Position numbers and translations under genes: made by a program. 64,000 nucleotides of DNA. Source: Streptomyces nigrescens (GTDB lineage Bacteria; Actinomycetota; Actinomycetes; Streptomycetales; Streptomycetaceae). Position 1 is the stretch's first letter. The number at the start of each line of letters is the position of its first letter. The stretch is taken from assembly GCA_024349765.1 (NCBI GenBank), contig AP026073.1, positions 1,736,001 to 1,800,000 on the forward strand, read 5' to 3'. Shown here in pieces: positions 8,314 to 16,766 of this stretch. The notes under the pieces were generated by a model. It was not told the origin of the DNA. It saw only the letters and a list, made by a program, of their open reading frames with translations, and did no database searches.

Positions 8314-8952
8314 GTGCGGCTCGAAGCGATCACCTGGGAACGGCTCACCGACGCGCTCGCCGAGCGGATCCTCACCACGGAGGCCGAGGACGGCAGCCCC
8401 TGGCGGAGAGTGGCCCTCGACGGAGCGCCCGCCGCCGCACCCGGCGACCTGGCCGAACGGCTCGTCGAGGCGCTGCGGCTCCGTGGGCGGGCGGTGCACA
8501 CGGCCGGCGCCTTCGGCTTCCTGCGCCCCGCCTCGCTGCGGCTCGAATACGGCCGGGAGGACCCCGACGCCTACCACGACGAGTGGTTCGACCGGCAGGC
8601 GCTGTGGCGCGAGGTCTTCCGGCCCCTCGACCCGGGCGGCACCGGTCGCGTCCTCCCGGACCTCTGGGACCCGGTGGCCGACCGGGCCACCCGCAGCGCC
8701 TACGTGACGCTGCCGCCCGGTGGCGTCCTGCTGCTGCACGGTCCCCTCCTGCTCGGTCACTGGTTCCCCTTCGATCTCACCGTCCACCTCACGCTGTCGC
8801 CGGCCGCACTCGCCCGCCGTACCCCGCCGCACGAGCACTGGACGCTGCCCGCCTTCGCGCGCTACGAGGCCGAGACCCGGCCCGAGGAGGCCGCGGACAT
8901 CGTCGTACGGGCCGACGACCCGCGCCGGCCGGCCTGGAGCGGACCCGCCTGA
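8314..8952 (+). CDS. Uridine kinase-like protein lacking a P-loop
   Basis: A 212-residue protein from GTG 8314 (RLEAITWERLTDALAERI). Streptomyces genomes carry this family annotated as uridine kinase. The overall order of the kinase is present: a strand VALDGAPAAAP where the P-loop should be, AFGFLRPASLRLEYGRED as the nucleoside-binding-like part, then GGVLLLHGPLLLG and LTVHLTLSPAALARRTP. The Walker A sequence GxxxxGKS is absent (GAPAAAPGD stands there instead), so ATP-dependent kinase activity is doubtful. It lies 41 bp after the small signalling-motif gene on the same strand, but it appears to have only a weak ribosome binding site. Confidence 0.65.
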   Translation: MRLEAITWERLTDALAERILTTEAEDGSPWRRVALDGAPAAAPGDLAERLVEALRLRGRAVHTAGAFGFLRPASLRLEYGREDPDAYHDEWFDRQALWREVFRPLDPGGTGRVLPDLWDPVADRATRSAYVTLPPGGVLLLHGPLLLGHWFPFDLTVHLTLSPAALARRTPPHEHWTLPAFARYEAETRPEEAADIVVRADDPRRPAWSGPA

Positions 8953-8981
8953 TCCGGCGGCCGCAGAACGGTCCGGCGGCC

Positions 8982-10412
8982 TCAGACCAGCTGCCGGATC
9001 TCGCCGCGGACGCGGTAGAACCCGCCCGCGGCCGCCGACAGGTCGTCGACGACATACCGCGCCCCGGGCTGGCGTATGTGCCGCGGGAACTGGACGTTCC
9101 AGGACGGCTCATAGCCCTCGGAGACCACATGGACCCGCAGCCGGCCGCCCTCCTGCACACACTCCACCACGATCCCCGAGGCGGCCGCGGACGCCACCGT
9201 CCGCACCGTGGCCGAGGGCGTGTACGTCGGCAGCGCGGCGGCCGACTTCACGTCCCGGGCCACCGGCACCGTGCCCGCCCGGGCGGCGGCGACCGCCGCC
9301 TCGCTCGCGTCCACGCACACCAGCGACCCGTCGGTGGTGACCATGTACAACTTCTCGTCCAGATACTGCATCGACAGCGCCGAGCCCCCGCCCGTGCCCA
9401 GCTTCCACAGGCGGGTGCCGTCGGCGGCGAAGCAGTACACCGAGGAGGCCGAGTCGCCGGCGAAGACGTAACGGCCGCCCGGTGCCGTCGCGCAGGAGTA
9501 GACGACCGTGTCGCAGGCGTACGTCGCCTCCAGCGCACCGGAGTCCTTCGCCAGCCGCTGGACCACCCGCCGGTCGGTACCGGCGTACACCGAGTCGTCC
9601 TCCTGCCAGCCGAACAGCACCGCCCCCTGGGTCGGCGTGTGCCACAACTCGCCGCTGCCGTCGGCCATATAGGCCGTCACACCGCGGCGGTGGCCGTGGT
9701 AGACCGCGCGCTCGTCCCGCCGCACCATCCAGGCGTGCTCGCCGGTGCTGCGCCGCGACCACTGGTACTCGTCCTCGTGGTCGATGACCGTCAGACCGCC
9801 GCTGCGGTCCGCGACGTTGAGGATGCCCTCGTGGATGTCCAGCCAGAAGATGTCGACGTCGGGGGCGATGCCGTAGGCGGCGAACGGGAGTTTCGAGGAG
9901 AGGTCGTAGACCGTGCCGTCGTCACAGCCGGCGTAGATCCAGAAGTCGTCCGCCACCAGGCACTTGACGCCGTCCGGGAGCCGGTAGTGCGCCAGCACCT
10001 CGCCGTCGTGGCCGAGGGCGTGCACATCGCCGTTCTGGTTGCCGACCCAGGCGCGGTCCTCGTCGATGTGGATGCCGAACGCCGCGGCGCCGGTGCGGAA
10101 CCGCCACAGCACCGGCGCGACCGCGCGGGCCGTCGACGGCGCCGAGGACACCTGACGGCGCGTCACCGGGCGGGCGGTGCGCTGCCCCTGGACGGCCGGG
10201 GCATAGCCCTTGCGGACCTTCTCGCCGATCTTCTTCGCCGCCGCGGCCTGGGCCTTCTCCCGCGTCGGGAACGTCGAGGTCTGCCGCTGGCCGGCCGCGC
10301 CGATCCGGCCGTAGCGCACCGAGACGACCGTGTCCCGCACCGTCACCTCGTAGAACTTGTGGGCGCCGCCGCCCTCTTGGGACAGTTCCAGGTACGTCGT
10401 GGTCTCGGACAT
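8982..10412 (-). CDS. WGR-domain protein with PQQ-type beta-propeller
   Basis: A 476-residue protein. Residues 5-70 are a WGR domain (YLELSQEGGGAHKFYEVTV, then VRYGRIGAAGQ, then FPTREKAQAAAAKKI). WGR modules occur in PARP-type DNA-break sensors and in bacterial proteins linked to DNA metabolism, where they bind nucleic acid. From about residue 100 there are repeated beta-propeller strands (for example WVGNQNGDVHALGHDGEVL, IYAGCDDGTVYDLSS, VFAGDSASSVYCFAADGTRL, MVTTDGSLVCVDAS). The ATG at 10412 has a strong GGGAGGGGAG ribosome site. A PafBC-type promoter lies upstream at 10461-10483, so damage-inducible expression is predicted. Its partners are unknown. Confidence 0.85.
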   Translation of the reverse strand: MSETTTYLELSQEGGGAHKFYEVTVRDTVVSVRYGRIGAAGQRQTSTFPTREKAQAAAAKKIGEKVRKGYAPAVQGQRTARPVTRRQVSSAPSTARAVAPVLWRFRTGAAAFGIHIDEDRAWVGNQNGDVHALGHDGEVLAHYRLPDGVKCLVADDFWIYAGCDDGTVYDLSSKLPFAAYGIAPDVDIFWLDIHEGILNVADRSGGLTVIDHEDEYQWSRRSTGEHAWMVRRDERAVYHGHRRGVTAYMADGSGELWHTPTQGAVLFGWQEDDSVYAGTDRRVVQRLAKDSGALEATYACDTVVYSCATAPGGRYVFAGDSASSVYCFAADGTRLWKLGTGGGSALSMQYLDEKLYMVTTDGSLVCVDASEAAVAAARAGTVPVARDVKSAAALPTYTPSATVRTVASAAASGIVVECVQEGGRLRVHVVSEGYEPSWNVQFPRHIRQPGARYVVDDLSAAAGGFYRVRGEIRQLV

Positions 10413-10460
10413 GATGCTCCCCTCCCGGGCGGCCCCGACGGCCGTCCCCCGCTGTGAAAA

Positions 10461-10483
10461 ACCGTACGGCCGACCACTGACAA
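10461..10483 (-). promoter_or_regulatory. PafBC / RecA-NDp-type DNA-damage promoter for the WGR gene
   Basis: On the reverse strand this reads TTGTCAGTG, 8 nt, TACGGT, an exact match to the mycobacterial RecA-independent damage promoter TTGTCRGTG-N8-TANNNT. Unlike the other copies in this window it is followed by a leader of about 48 nt with a normal Shine-Dalgarno. Confidence 0.85.
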
Positions 10484-10548
10484 CGGGCCGTGGAGCGCGG
10501 CTCGGGGCCGCTGAACGCCCTGCTCAGGGCGGCGGTTAGCGTAAGGGC

Positions 10549-11019
10549 GTGACCTCTTCCTTCACCGCATCAGACCCCTCCGGCGCGGCCGACGCGCTGC
10601 CCGGCAGCCAGGGGCCCACCGCAACCGTGGAAGCCCGGCCGGGCTCCGTCGGCACCGTCAGGATGACCTACGCGCCCGACCCGGACGGCGACCCGGACCC
10701 GGGCGAGATCGTCTGGACCTGGGTGCCCTACGAGGAGAACGACGGCCGGGGCAAGGACCGGCCGGTGCTGGTCGTCGCCCGGGAGACCGGCGGCACGCTG
10801 CTGGCGGTCCAGCTGTCCAGCAAACGGCACAGCAACGACCGGGAGTGGGTGGCCATAGGCGCCGGCCCCTGGGACCGCGCGGGCCGCGACTCCTGGGTGG
10901 CGCTCGACCGGGTCCTGCGGGTGCACCCGGAGGGCATGCGGCGCGAGGCGTGCGCCCTGGACCGGGGCCGCTTCAACCTCGTCGCCAACCGGCTGCGGGA
11001 GTTCCACGGCTGGCGCTGA
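10549..11019 (+). CDS. MazF/PemK-family toxin-like protein without adjacent antitoxin
   Basis: A 156-residue protein. The first 45 residues are a variable extension. The PemK/MazF-like fold starts around PGEIVWTWVPYEENDGRGKDRP and contains RPVLVVARE, VQLSSKR and DSWVALDRVLRVHPEGMRRE. MazF proteins are sequence-specific endoribonucleases. This streptomycete subgroup usually has no linked antitoxin, and none is seen here, so it may not be a true toxin. GTG 10549 follows AAGGG. The promoter region is shared with the divergent WGR gene, 136 bp away. Confidence 0.8.
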   Translation: MTSSFTASDPSGAADALPGSQGPTATVEARPGSVGTVRMTYAPDPDGDPDPGEIVWTWVPYEENDGRGKDRPVLVVARETGGTLLAVQLSSKRHSNDREWVAIGAGPWDRAGRDSWVALDRVLRVHPEGMRREACALDRGRFNLVANRLREFHGWR

Positions 11020-11041
11020 ACAGCCGCGGGCCCGGGCGGCG

Positions 11042-11584
11042 TCAGGCGTCCGCCAGCGCCAGGAGCTTGGTGACGGTGTTCCAGTTGCGGGCGGTGGCCG
11101 TCACCCCGAGCGGGGTGCGGCTCACCAGCGCGGCGAGCTTGGAGCGGCCGATGCCGTCCGGGCACCACAGGTACAGTTCGCGTCCGACCAGCCGGAACCG
11201 GTCGGGCGCGAACGCCGCCTGGTCGATCGCGTCCAGCCGCGAGGTGTCGGCCGGCACCTCCGACAGGAACGTGAGGTGCAGGCTCTTGGGTTCCGCCGCG
11301 GCCTGCGGAAACGGGTTCGCGGCGACCGCGGCGGCCAGCTCGTCACGGGTCCGCACGACCACCGGCACCGTGAGGCCGAGCTCGGCGGCGATCCGGTCCT
11401 CGATCCGCCGGGCCGTCTCGCCGGGCGGGGTGCCCGGATCGGCGAAGACGAGGTTGCCGGTCTGCAGCACCACGGTGACGTCCTTCAGCCCCAGTGCCTC
11501 CGCCAGCTCCCGCTGCCGGGCCTTGGGGAAGGAGTTGTGGCCTCCGACGTTGATACCGCGGAGCAGGGCGATCTGACGGGACAT
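11042..11584 (-). CDS. DUF1697 domain-containing protein
   Basis: A 180-residue protein that matches the DUF1697 family over its full length: an N-terminal IALLRGINVGGHNSFPKA, then LQTGNLVFAD and ELAAAVAANPFPQA, and a C-terminal YLWCPDGIGRSKLAALVSRTPLGVTATARNWNTVTKL. The family is widespread and has no established biochemical function. It lies 78 bp downstream of the alkyl-cysteine methyltransferase gene on the same strand and could be co-transcribed with it. Confidence 0.9.
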   Translation of the reverse strand: MSRQIALLRGINVGGHNSFPKARQRELAEALGLKDVTVVLQTGNLVFADPGTPPGETARRIEDRIAAELGLTVPVVVRTRDELAAAVAANPFPQAAAEPKSLHLTFLSEVPADTSRLDAIDQAAFAPDRFRLVGRELYLWCPDGIGRSKLAALVSRTPLGVTATARNWNTVTKLLALADA

Positions 11585-11662
11585 GGCACTGCCCTTCGGG
11601 GAGCCGGCCTCGATGAGGACGGACGACGGCCGGAACCGGGAGCCGGAACCGGAGGGACGGGA

Positions 11663-12262
11663 TCAGAAGAGCGGCGCGGGCAGCACGCCTTCGAGTGCGA
11701 GCAGCTGCCGCTTGGTCTCCAGGCCGCCGCCGAAGCCGCCGATCCCGCCGTCACTGGCGACGACACGATGGCAGGGCACGACGACCGGCAGCGGATTGGA
11801 CCCCATCGCGGCACCCACCGCGCGGGCGGCACCCGGCTCCCCGACCCGGTCGGCGAGGTCCTGATAGCCGACCACGTCGCCGTAGCGGACGCCGGAGGCC
11901 AGGGTCTGCAGCACCCGGGCGTGGAAACCGGACGACAGCGACCAGTCCAGGGGGACGGTGAAGGTCCGCAGCTCCCCGGCGAAATAGGCGGTGAGCTCGG
12001 CCGCGGCCGTCGCCAGCGGGGGTGTCTCCGGAAGCGGCGGCCCGCCGAAGAACTGCTCCAGCCGGGTCAGCGCGCGGCGGCCCGTCCGCTCGTCCGCGTG
12101 GAAGACGACCTGCACCAGACCGTCCCGCGTCGCGGCGAGCAGCAGCGGACCGATGGGGGTCGCAAGGCGGGTCCACGCCCAGTCGCGCCGGGCGGCGGAC
12201 CCGGCCTTCGGCGGCGCGTCCGCCCGGGCCGCCGGCCCCGGAACCTGCTCGGAATTCGTCAC
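11663..12262 (-). CDS. ogt: Methylated-DNA--[protein]-cysteine S-methyltransferase
   Basis: A 199-residue suicide repair protein that transfers O6-alkyl groups from guanine to its own cysteine. The active-site motif PCHRV is present with Cys164, and the surrounding RAVGAAMGSNPLPVVVPCHRVVASDGGIGGF is typical of the family. The N-terminal domain (residues 28-105) has the usual ribonuclease-H-like sequence. GTG 12262 was chosen because the -10 box of a PafBC-type promoter ends 6 nt before it, which makes a leaderless transcript likely. The upstream in-frame extension to 12331 would overlap the promoter. The ada/ogt naming is by family only. Confidence 0.92.
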   Translation of the reverse strand: MTNSEQVPGPAARADAPPKAGSAARRDWAWTRLATPIGPLLLAATRDGLVQVVFHADERTGRRALTRLEQFFGGPPLPETPPLATAAAELTAYFAGELRTFTVPLDWSLSSGFHARVLQTLASGVRYGDVVGYQDLADRVGEPGAARAVGAAMGSNPLPVVVPCHRVVASDGGIGGFGGGLETKRQLLALEGVLPAPLF

Positions 12263-12268
12263 CTGATC

Positions 12269-12291
12269 AGGGTAGGACGCCCCACTGACAA
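12269..12291 (-). promoter_or_regulatory. PafBC / RecA-NDp-type promoter for ogt, leaderless geometry
   Basis: The reverse strand reads TTGTCAGTG, 8 nt, TACCCT. The GTG of ogt begins 6 nt after the -10 box, about where transcription should start. Repair of alkylated DNA fits control by a DNA-damage activator. Confidence 0.85.
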
Positions 12292-12350
12292 CGCGGCGGG
12301 GAACGGCCCCGCGGCGGCCGCCGCGGGCCACCCCTGCAGGTCGGCGGCGC

Positions 12351-13241
12351 TCAGCCGGAGTGGTCGCGGCCCTCCAAGGCGTCCCGCACCACGTCCGGCT
12401 TGTTCGTGATGATGCCGTCGACGCCCAGACCGGCGACCTTCACCGCGGTGGCCGCGTCGTCGACGGTCCAGGTGTACAGGTCCAGCGGCCGCCGGTGCGG
12501 CCCCCGCAGCCCGTGCACGGCGGCGACGTACTCCGGGGTGACCACCGTGTGGACCGGATTGATCTGGTCGCAGTACTTCGCGTACTTCGGCAGGTCCGCC
12601 ACCGACGGGTTCCCGAGGAAGCCGGTCCTGACGTCCGGGCGGACGGTGTGCACGGTCTTGATGGCGTCGGCGTTGAAGCTCTGGATGATCAGCCGGTGCC
12701 GGACGTGCTCCCTGTCCAGCCAGCCGACCCGGCGCAGTTCCCTGAGCGTCTGCAGCTCGATGCCCGGATAGAGCTCCGGGGACTTCAGCTCCATCAGCAG
12801 GCTCTGGTCGTTCTCCTCCACCTCGTCCATGTAGTCCTCGAGGGTCGGCACCCGCTCGCCCTCGAACTTCGGTGCGAACCAGCTGCCCGCGTCCAGCTTC
12901 TCGATCTCCTTGAGGGTGAAGTCCGAGACGTTCCAGGGGGAGCGGTCGGGGAAGACCGTCTTGACGTTGGTGGTCCGTGCGAGCGAGTTGTCGTGGAGGA
13001 TGACCAGCTCACCGTCCTTGGTGCGCTGGACGTCGTTCTCGACCCATTCGAAGCCGAGCCGGGCGGCCTCGTCGATGGAGGCGAGGGTGTTCTCGGGGGC
13101 GTACGACGAGGCGCCGCGGTGGGCGACCGTCACCGGGGTGTTCCGGTGCGGTGCGGCCTGGGCGGCGGCCGGGGAGAGGACGAGCGCGGACAGACCCATG
13201 AGCGCACCGGCGACGACGGTGGCAACGGGGCGAATACGCAT
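12351..13241 (-). CDS. Secreted glycerophosphodiester phosphodiesterase
   Basis: A 296-residue enzyme with an N-terminal signal peptide (basic MRIRP, hydrophobic core, cleavage probably after AQA near residue 29). The GDPD TIM-barrel follows. VAHRGASSYAPENT carries the catalytic His-Arg and metal ligand Glu; ENDVQRTKDGELVILHD carries the Glu-x-Asp pair and the second catalytic His; further strands are SLLMELKSPELYPG and LIIQSFNADAI. It should hydrolyse glycerophosphodiesters to glycerol-3-phosphate and alcohols outside the cell, for phosphate or carbon supply. A clear ribosome site (GAGGAG) precedes the ATG. I saw no convincing PhoP box in its upstream region. Confidence 0.92.
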   Translation of the reverse strand: MRIRPVATVVAGALMGLSALVLSPAAAQAAPHRNTPVTVAHRGASSYAPENTLASIDEAARLGFEWVENDVQRTKDGELVILHDNSLARTTNVKTVFPDRSPWNVSDFTLKEIEKLDAGSWFAPKFEGERVPTLEDYMDEVEENDQSLLMELKSPELYPGIELQTLRELRRVGWLDREHVRHRLIIQSFNADAIKTVHTVRPDVRTGFLGNPSVADLPKYAKYCDQINPVHTVVTPEYVAAVHGLRGPHRRPLDLYTWTVDDAATAVKVAGLGVDGIITNKPDVVRDALEGRDHSG

Positions 13242-13754
13242 ACGGACTCCTCGTGACGTCGTGGAGGTGAGCTGACGAGAACGGACAGGAACCGGAGGGA
13301 CGGAAGAGGCTCGCAGCCGGGCCGTGACGGGAGGCGGTCGTGTGGTGGCCGGGCGCTGAACGAGACATGGCCGGTGTGCCGTGTGGAGCGTCGCGCAATT
13401 GCAGGATGCCCGGATCTGTCATGCAACAGACGTACGCTTCCGCCGCCGTCCAACTTGCCGGAGCCGGGGCGTCCGCGCATCTTGGCCGATGATGCGTCAC
13501 CCGTCGCGCTTCTGACCGGTTTTGGTCATACGGGCAGAAAAGCTGGACTCGGGGACCGCCTGGCGCGGGGGCCCGGTCGATCATGAAGCCGGCGCCGCGG
13601 GGCGCCGGCGGACGGTGATCAGCGGGGCGCCCCGCGACGGCGGCCCCGCGGCATCCGGCCGACGCCGCCGCGCCGCCTCCCGCGCCCGCCGGACAGTGCC
13701 GCCCCGCCGCTGAGGCCGCCCCGACATCGCAGGTCGGAGCAATTGCCACGTCGA
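13242..13754. other. Divergent intergenic region, about 510 bp
   Basis: This spans the upstream regions of the glycerophosphodiesterase (reverse) and uvrB (forward). A GC-rich hairpin with 9-bp arms (GCCGGCGCC / GGCGCCGGC, 4-nt loop) lies at 13588-13609. The central part around 13480-13560 is less GC-rich. I find no coding sequence with convincing codon use. Confidence 0.5.
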
Positions 13755-13777
13755 TTGTCAGTGGCGGGTCGTACGGT
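13755..13777 (+). promoter_or_regulatory. PafBC / RecA-NDp-type promoter for uvrB, leaderless geometry
   Basis: TTGTCAGTG, 8 nt, TACGGT, then 7 nt to the ATG of uvrB. It is an exact match to the RecA-independent damage promoter. No LexA-type GAAC-N4-GTTC box was seen nearby. Confidence 0.88.
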
Positions 13778-13784
13778 GGATCCC

Positions 13785-15917
13785 ATGCGGCCCGTATCAA
13801 AGATCGAACGCACGGTGGCACCCTTCGAGGTCGTCAGCCCGTACCAGCCCAGTGGTGACCAGCCGGCGGCCATCGCCGAGCTGGAGCAGCGCATCCGCGG
13901 GGGTGAAAAGGACGTCGTCCTGCTGGGCGCGACCGGTACCGGCAAGTCGGCGACCACCGCGTGGATGATCGAGAAGCTGCAGCGCCCGACCCTCGTCATG
14001 GCGCCCAACAAGACCCTCGCGGCCCAGCTCGCCAACGAGTTCCGCGAGCTGCTGCCGAACAACGCCGTCGAGTACTTCGTCTCCTACTACGACTACTACC
14101 AGCCCGAGGCGTACGTCCCGCAGTCCGATACGTACATCGAGAAGGACTCCTCCATCAACGAGGAGGTCGAACGGCTGCGCCACTCCGCGACGAACTCCCT
14201 GCTCACCCGGCGTGACGTCGTCGTGGTCGCCTCGGTCTCCTGTATCTACGGCCTGGGCACGCCGCAGGAGTACGTCGACCGGATGGTGCCGCTCAAGGTC
14301 GGCGACGAGATCGACCGCGACCAGCTGCTGCGGCGCTTCGTCGACATCCAGTACAGCCGCAACGACCTGGCCTTCACCCGCGGCACGTTCCGGGTCCGCG
14401 GCGACACCATCGAGATCTTCCCGGTCTACGAGGAGCTGGCCGTCCGGATCGAGATGTTCGGCGACGAGATCGAGGCGCTCTCCACCCTCCACCCGCTCAC
14501 CGGCGAGGTGATCAGCGACGACCAGCAGCTGTACATCTTCCCGGCCAGCCACTACATCGCCGGCCCCGAGCGCATGGAGCGCGCCATCGCCGGGATCGAG
14601 GCCGAGCTGGCCGACCGGCTCACCACCCTGGAGAAGCAGGGCAAGCTGCTGGAGGCCCAGCGGCTGCGGATGCGCACGACGTACGACATCGAGATGATGC
14701 GCCAGATCGGCTCCTGCTCCGGCATCGAGAACTACTCCATGCACATGGACGGCCGCGAGCCCGGCTCGGCGCCCAACACCCTCATCGACTACTTCCCGGA
14801 GGACTTCCTCCTGGTCATCGACGAGTCGCACGTCACCGTCCCGCAGATCGGCGCGATGTACGAGGGTGACGCCTCCCGCAAGCGCACCCTCGTCGACCAC
14901 GGCTTCCGGCTGCCGTCCGCCCTGGACAACCGGCCGCTGAAGTGGGAGGAGTTCCTGGACCGCATCGGGCAGACCGTCTACCTGTCCGCGACCCCCGGGC
15001 CGTACGAGCTGGCCCGGGGCGACGGCTTCGTGGAGCAGATCATCCGCCCGACCGGCCTGGTCGACCCGGAGGTCGTGGTCAAGCCCACCGACGGGCAGAT
15101 CGACGACCTGGTGCACGAGATCCGCACCCGCACCGAGAAGGACGAACGCGTCCTGGTCACCACACTCACCAAGAAGATGGCCGAGGACCTCACCGACTAC
15201 TTCCTGGAACTCGGCATCCAGGTCCGCTATCTGCACAGCGACGTCGACACCCTGCGGCGCGTCGAGCTGCTGCGCGAGCTGCGCTCCGGCGAGTTCGACG
15301 TCCTGGTCGGCATCAACCTGCTGCGTGAGGGCCTCGACCTGCCCGAGGTGTCCCTGGTGGCCATCCTGGACGCCGACAAGGAGGGCTTCCTGCGCTCCGG
15401 GACCTCGCTGATCCAGACCATCGGCCGCGCCGCGCGCAACGTCTCCGGCCAGGTGCACATGTACGCCGACAAGGTCACCCCGGCGATGGAGAAGGCCATC
15501 GAGGAGACCAACCGCCGCCGGGAGAAGCAGCTGGCGTACAACAAGGAGCACGGCATCGACCCGCAGCCGCTCCGCAAGAAGATCGGCGACATCGTCGCCA
15601 CCATCGCCCGGGAGGAGATCGACACCCGGGAGCTGCTGGGCAGCGGCTACCGCAAGCCGGGCGACGCCAAGGACACCAAGGGCAAGGCGCCGGTCCCGGC
15701 ACTGGGCGCCAAGCCGGCGAAGGGCAAGGGCGCCAAGGAGGGCGCACCGCTGACGGACCGTCCCGCGGCCGAACTCGCCGAGCTCATCGAGGAGATGACG
15801 GAGCGGATGCGGGCCGCCGCGGCCGAGTTGCAGTTCGAGATCGCCGCCCGGCTGCGCGACGAGGTCGGCGAGCTCAAGAAGGAGCTGCGGCAGATGAGGG
15901 AGGCCGGCGTGAAGTAG
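13785..15917 (+). CDS. uvrB: Excinuclease ABC subunit B
   Basis: A 710-residue UvrB, the damage-verifying helicase-like subunit of nucleotide excision repair. It shows Walker [15 protein letters not shown] (residues about 45-58), the beta-hairpin region [12 protein letters not shown], Walker B-type [20 protein letters not shown], helicase motif VI within TIGRAARN, and the C-terminal UVR domain ([20 protein letters not shown]). A Lys/Gly/Ala-rich linker lies before the UVR domain. ATG 13785 is preferred over an in-frame ATG at 13743 because it gives the usual [16 protein letters not shown] start and sits 7 nt after the -10 box. uvrA and uvrC lie in the same window but are transcribed separately. 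Confidence 0.97.
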   Translation: MRPVSKIERTVAPFEVVSPYQPSGDQPAAIAELEQRIRGGEKDVVLLGATGTGKSATTAWMIEKLQRPTLVMAPNKTLAAQLANEFRELLPNNAVEYFVSYYDYYQPEAYVPQSDTYIEKDSSINEEVERLRHSATNSLLTRRDVVVVASVSCIYGLGTPQEYVDRMVPLKVGDEIDRDQLLRRFVDIQYSRNDLAFTRGTFRVRGDTIEIFPVYEELAVRIEMFGDEIEALSTLHPLTGEVISDDQQLYIFPASHYIAGPERMERAIAGIEAELADRLTTLEKQGKLLEAQRLRMRTTYDIEMMRQIGSCSGIENYSMHMDGREPGSAPNTLIDYFPEDFLLVIDESHVTVPQIGAMYEGDASRKRTLVDHGFRLPSALDNRPLKWEEFLDRIGQTVYLSATPGPYELARGDGFVEQIIRPTGLVDPEVVVKPTDGQIDDLVHEIRTRTEKDERVLVTTLTKKMAEDLTDYFLELGIQVRYLHSDVDTLRRVELLRELRSGEFDVLVGINLLREGLDLPEVSLVAILDADKEGFLRSGTSLIQTIGRAARNVSGQVHMYADKVTPAMEKAIEETNRRREKQLAYNKEHGIDPQPLRKKIGDIVATIAREEIDTRELLGSGYRKPGDAKDTKGKAPVPALGAKPAKGKGAKEGAPLTDRPAAELAELIEEMTERMRAAAAELQFEIAARLRDEVGELKKELRQMREAGVK

Positions 15918-15941
15918 TGGGAGCCGGGCGGGTGGCGCACT

Positions 15942-15972
15942 CACCAGGACGGGTGGCGCGCCCGCCCTGGTG
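15942..15972 (+). terminator. Hairpin terminator after uvrB
   Basis: Arms of 12 bp with one mismatch (CACCAGGACGGG / CCCGCCCTGGTG) around a 7-nt loop, 25 bp after the uvrB stop. There is no U-tract, as is common in this high-GC group. Confidence 0.6.
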
Positions 15973-16083
15973 TTGCAGAAACGCCACAAACGCGGGCCCG
16001 CGACGCCCCGGGCCCGCCGTCGTGCGTAGGGTCGAAGCGGCCGCCGGAAACGTGGGCGGGACGGTACAGAGAGGGGACGGCGC

Positions 16084-16662
16084 GTGTCGGTCAATTTGTC
16101 CAAGGGACAGGGCATCAGCCTGCAGAAGTCCGACGGGGGGACGCTGACCGCGGTCCGGATGGGGCTCGGTTGGCGCTCGGCGCCGCGCCGCGGACTGTTC
16201 GGCCGGCGGACCAAGGAGATCGATCTCGACGCCTCGGCGGTGCTGTTCGCCGGCAAGCAGCCGATCGACGTCGTCTTCTTCCAGCACCTGGTCAGCGACG
16301 ACGGCGCGGTCCGGCACACCGGTGACAACCTGGTCGGCGGCGCCGGCCAGGGCGGCGACGACGAGGCGATCCTGGTCGACCTGGCGCGGCTGCCGGTCCA
16401 CATCGACCAGATCGTCTTCACCGTCAACTCCTTCACCGGGCAGACCTTCACCGAGGTGGAGGACGCCTTCTGCCGGCTGGTCGACGAGACCACCGGCCAG
16501 GAGCTGGCCCGCTACACCCTCACGGGCGGCGGCAATTACACCGCACAGGTCATGGCCAAGGTGCACCGCGTCGGCAACGGCTGGCAGATGACCGCCATCG
16601 GCGAGCCCTCCGTCGGCCGCACCTTCCAGGACCTGGTCCCGGCGATCGTCCCGCACCTGTAA
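16084..16662 (+). CDS. TerD-family protein
   Basis: A 192-residue TerD-type protein. It starts VSVNLSKGQGISLQKSDGG, has the acidic DLDASAVLF segment, FFQHLVSDDGAVRHTGDNL (calcium-binding type acidic loop), GDDEAILVDLARLPVHIDQIVFTVN and the C-terminal YTAQVMAKVHRVGNGWQMTAIGE. TerD proteins are calcium-binding beta-sandwich proteins linked to tellurite resistance and to poorly understood stress responses; streptomycetes carry many copies. A second TerD-type gene follows 104 bp downstream and terC comes next, which makes a small ter-like group. Confidence 0.92.
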   Translation: MSVNLSKGQGISLQKSDGGTLTAVRMGLGWRSAPRRGLFGRRTKEIDLDASAVLFAGKQPIDVVFFQHLVSDDGAVRHTGDNLVGGAGQGGDDEAILVDLARLPVHIDQIVFTVNSFTGQTFTEVEDAFCRLVDETTGQELARYTLTGGGNYTAQVMAKVHRVGNGWQMTAIGEPSVGRTFQDLVPAIVPHL

Positions 16663-16766
16663 GCAGCCGCAGCACCACGGCAGCGCGCACCCGGGCCGCG
16701 CCGCCGTGCGCCCCGGGCAGCCGCCCGGGGCGGGCCCGGGACGAGTGACAACCAGGGGGAAGAACG

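Noticed and set aside
3433-8838. An 1801-codon open frame on the reverse strand across several genes
   Set aside because: Very high GC removes stop codons, so long antisense frames are common. Only the part from 3433 to 5007 has a recognisable protein; the rest is antisense to the oxidoreductase, IclR and downstream genes.
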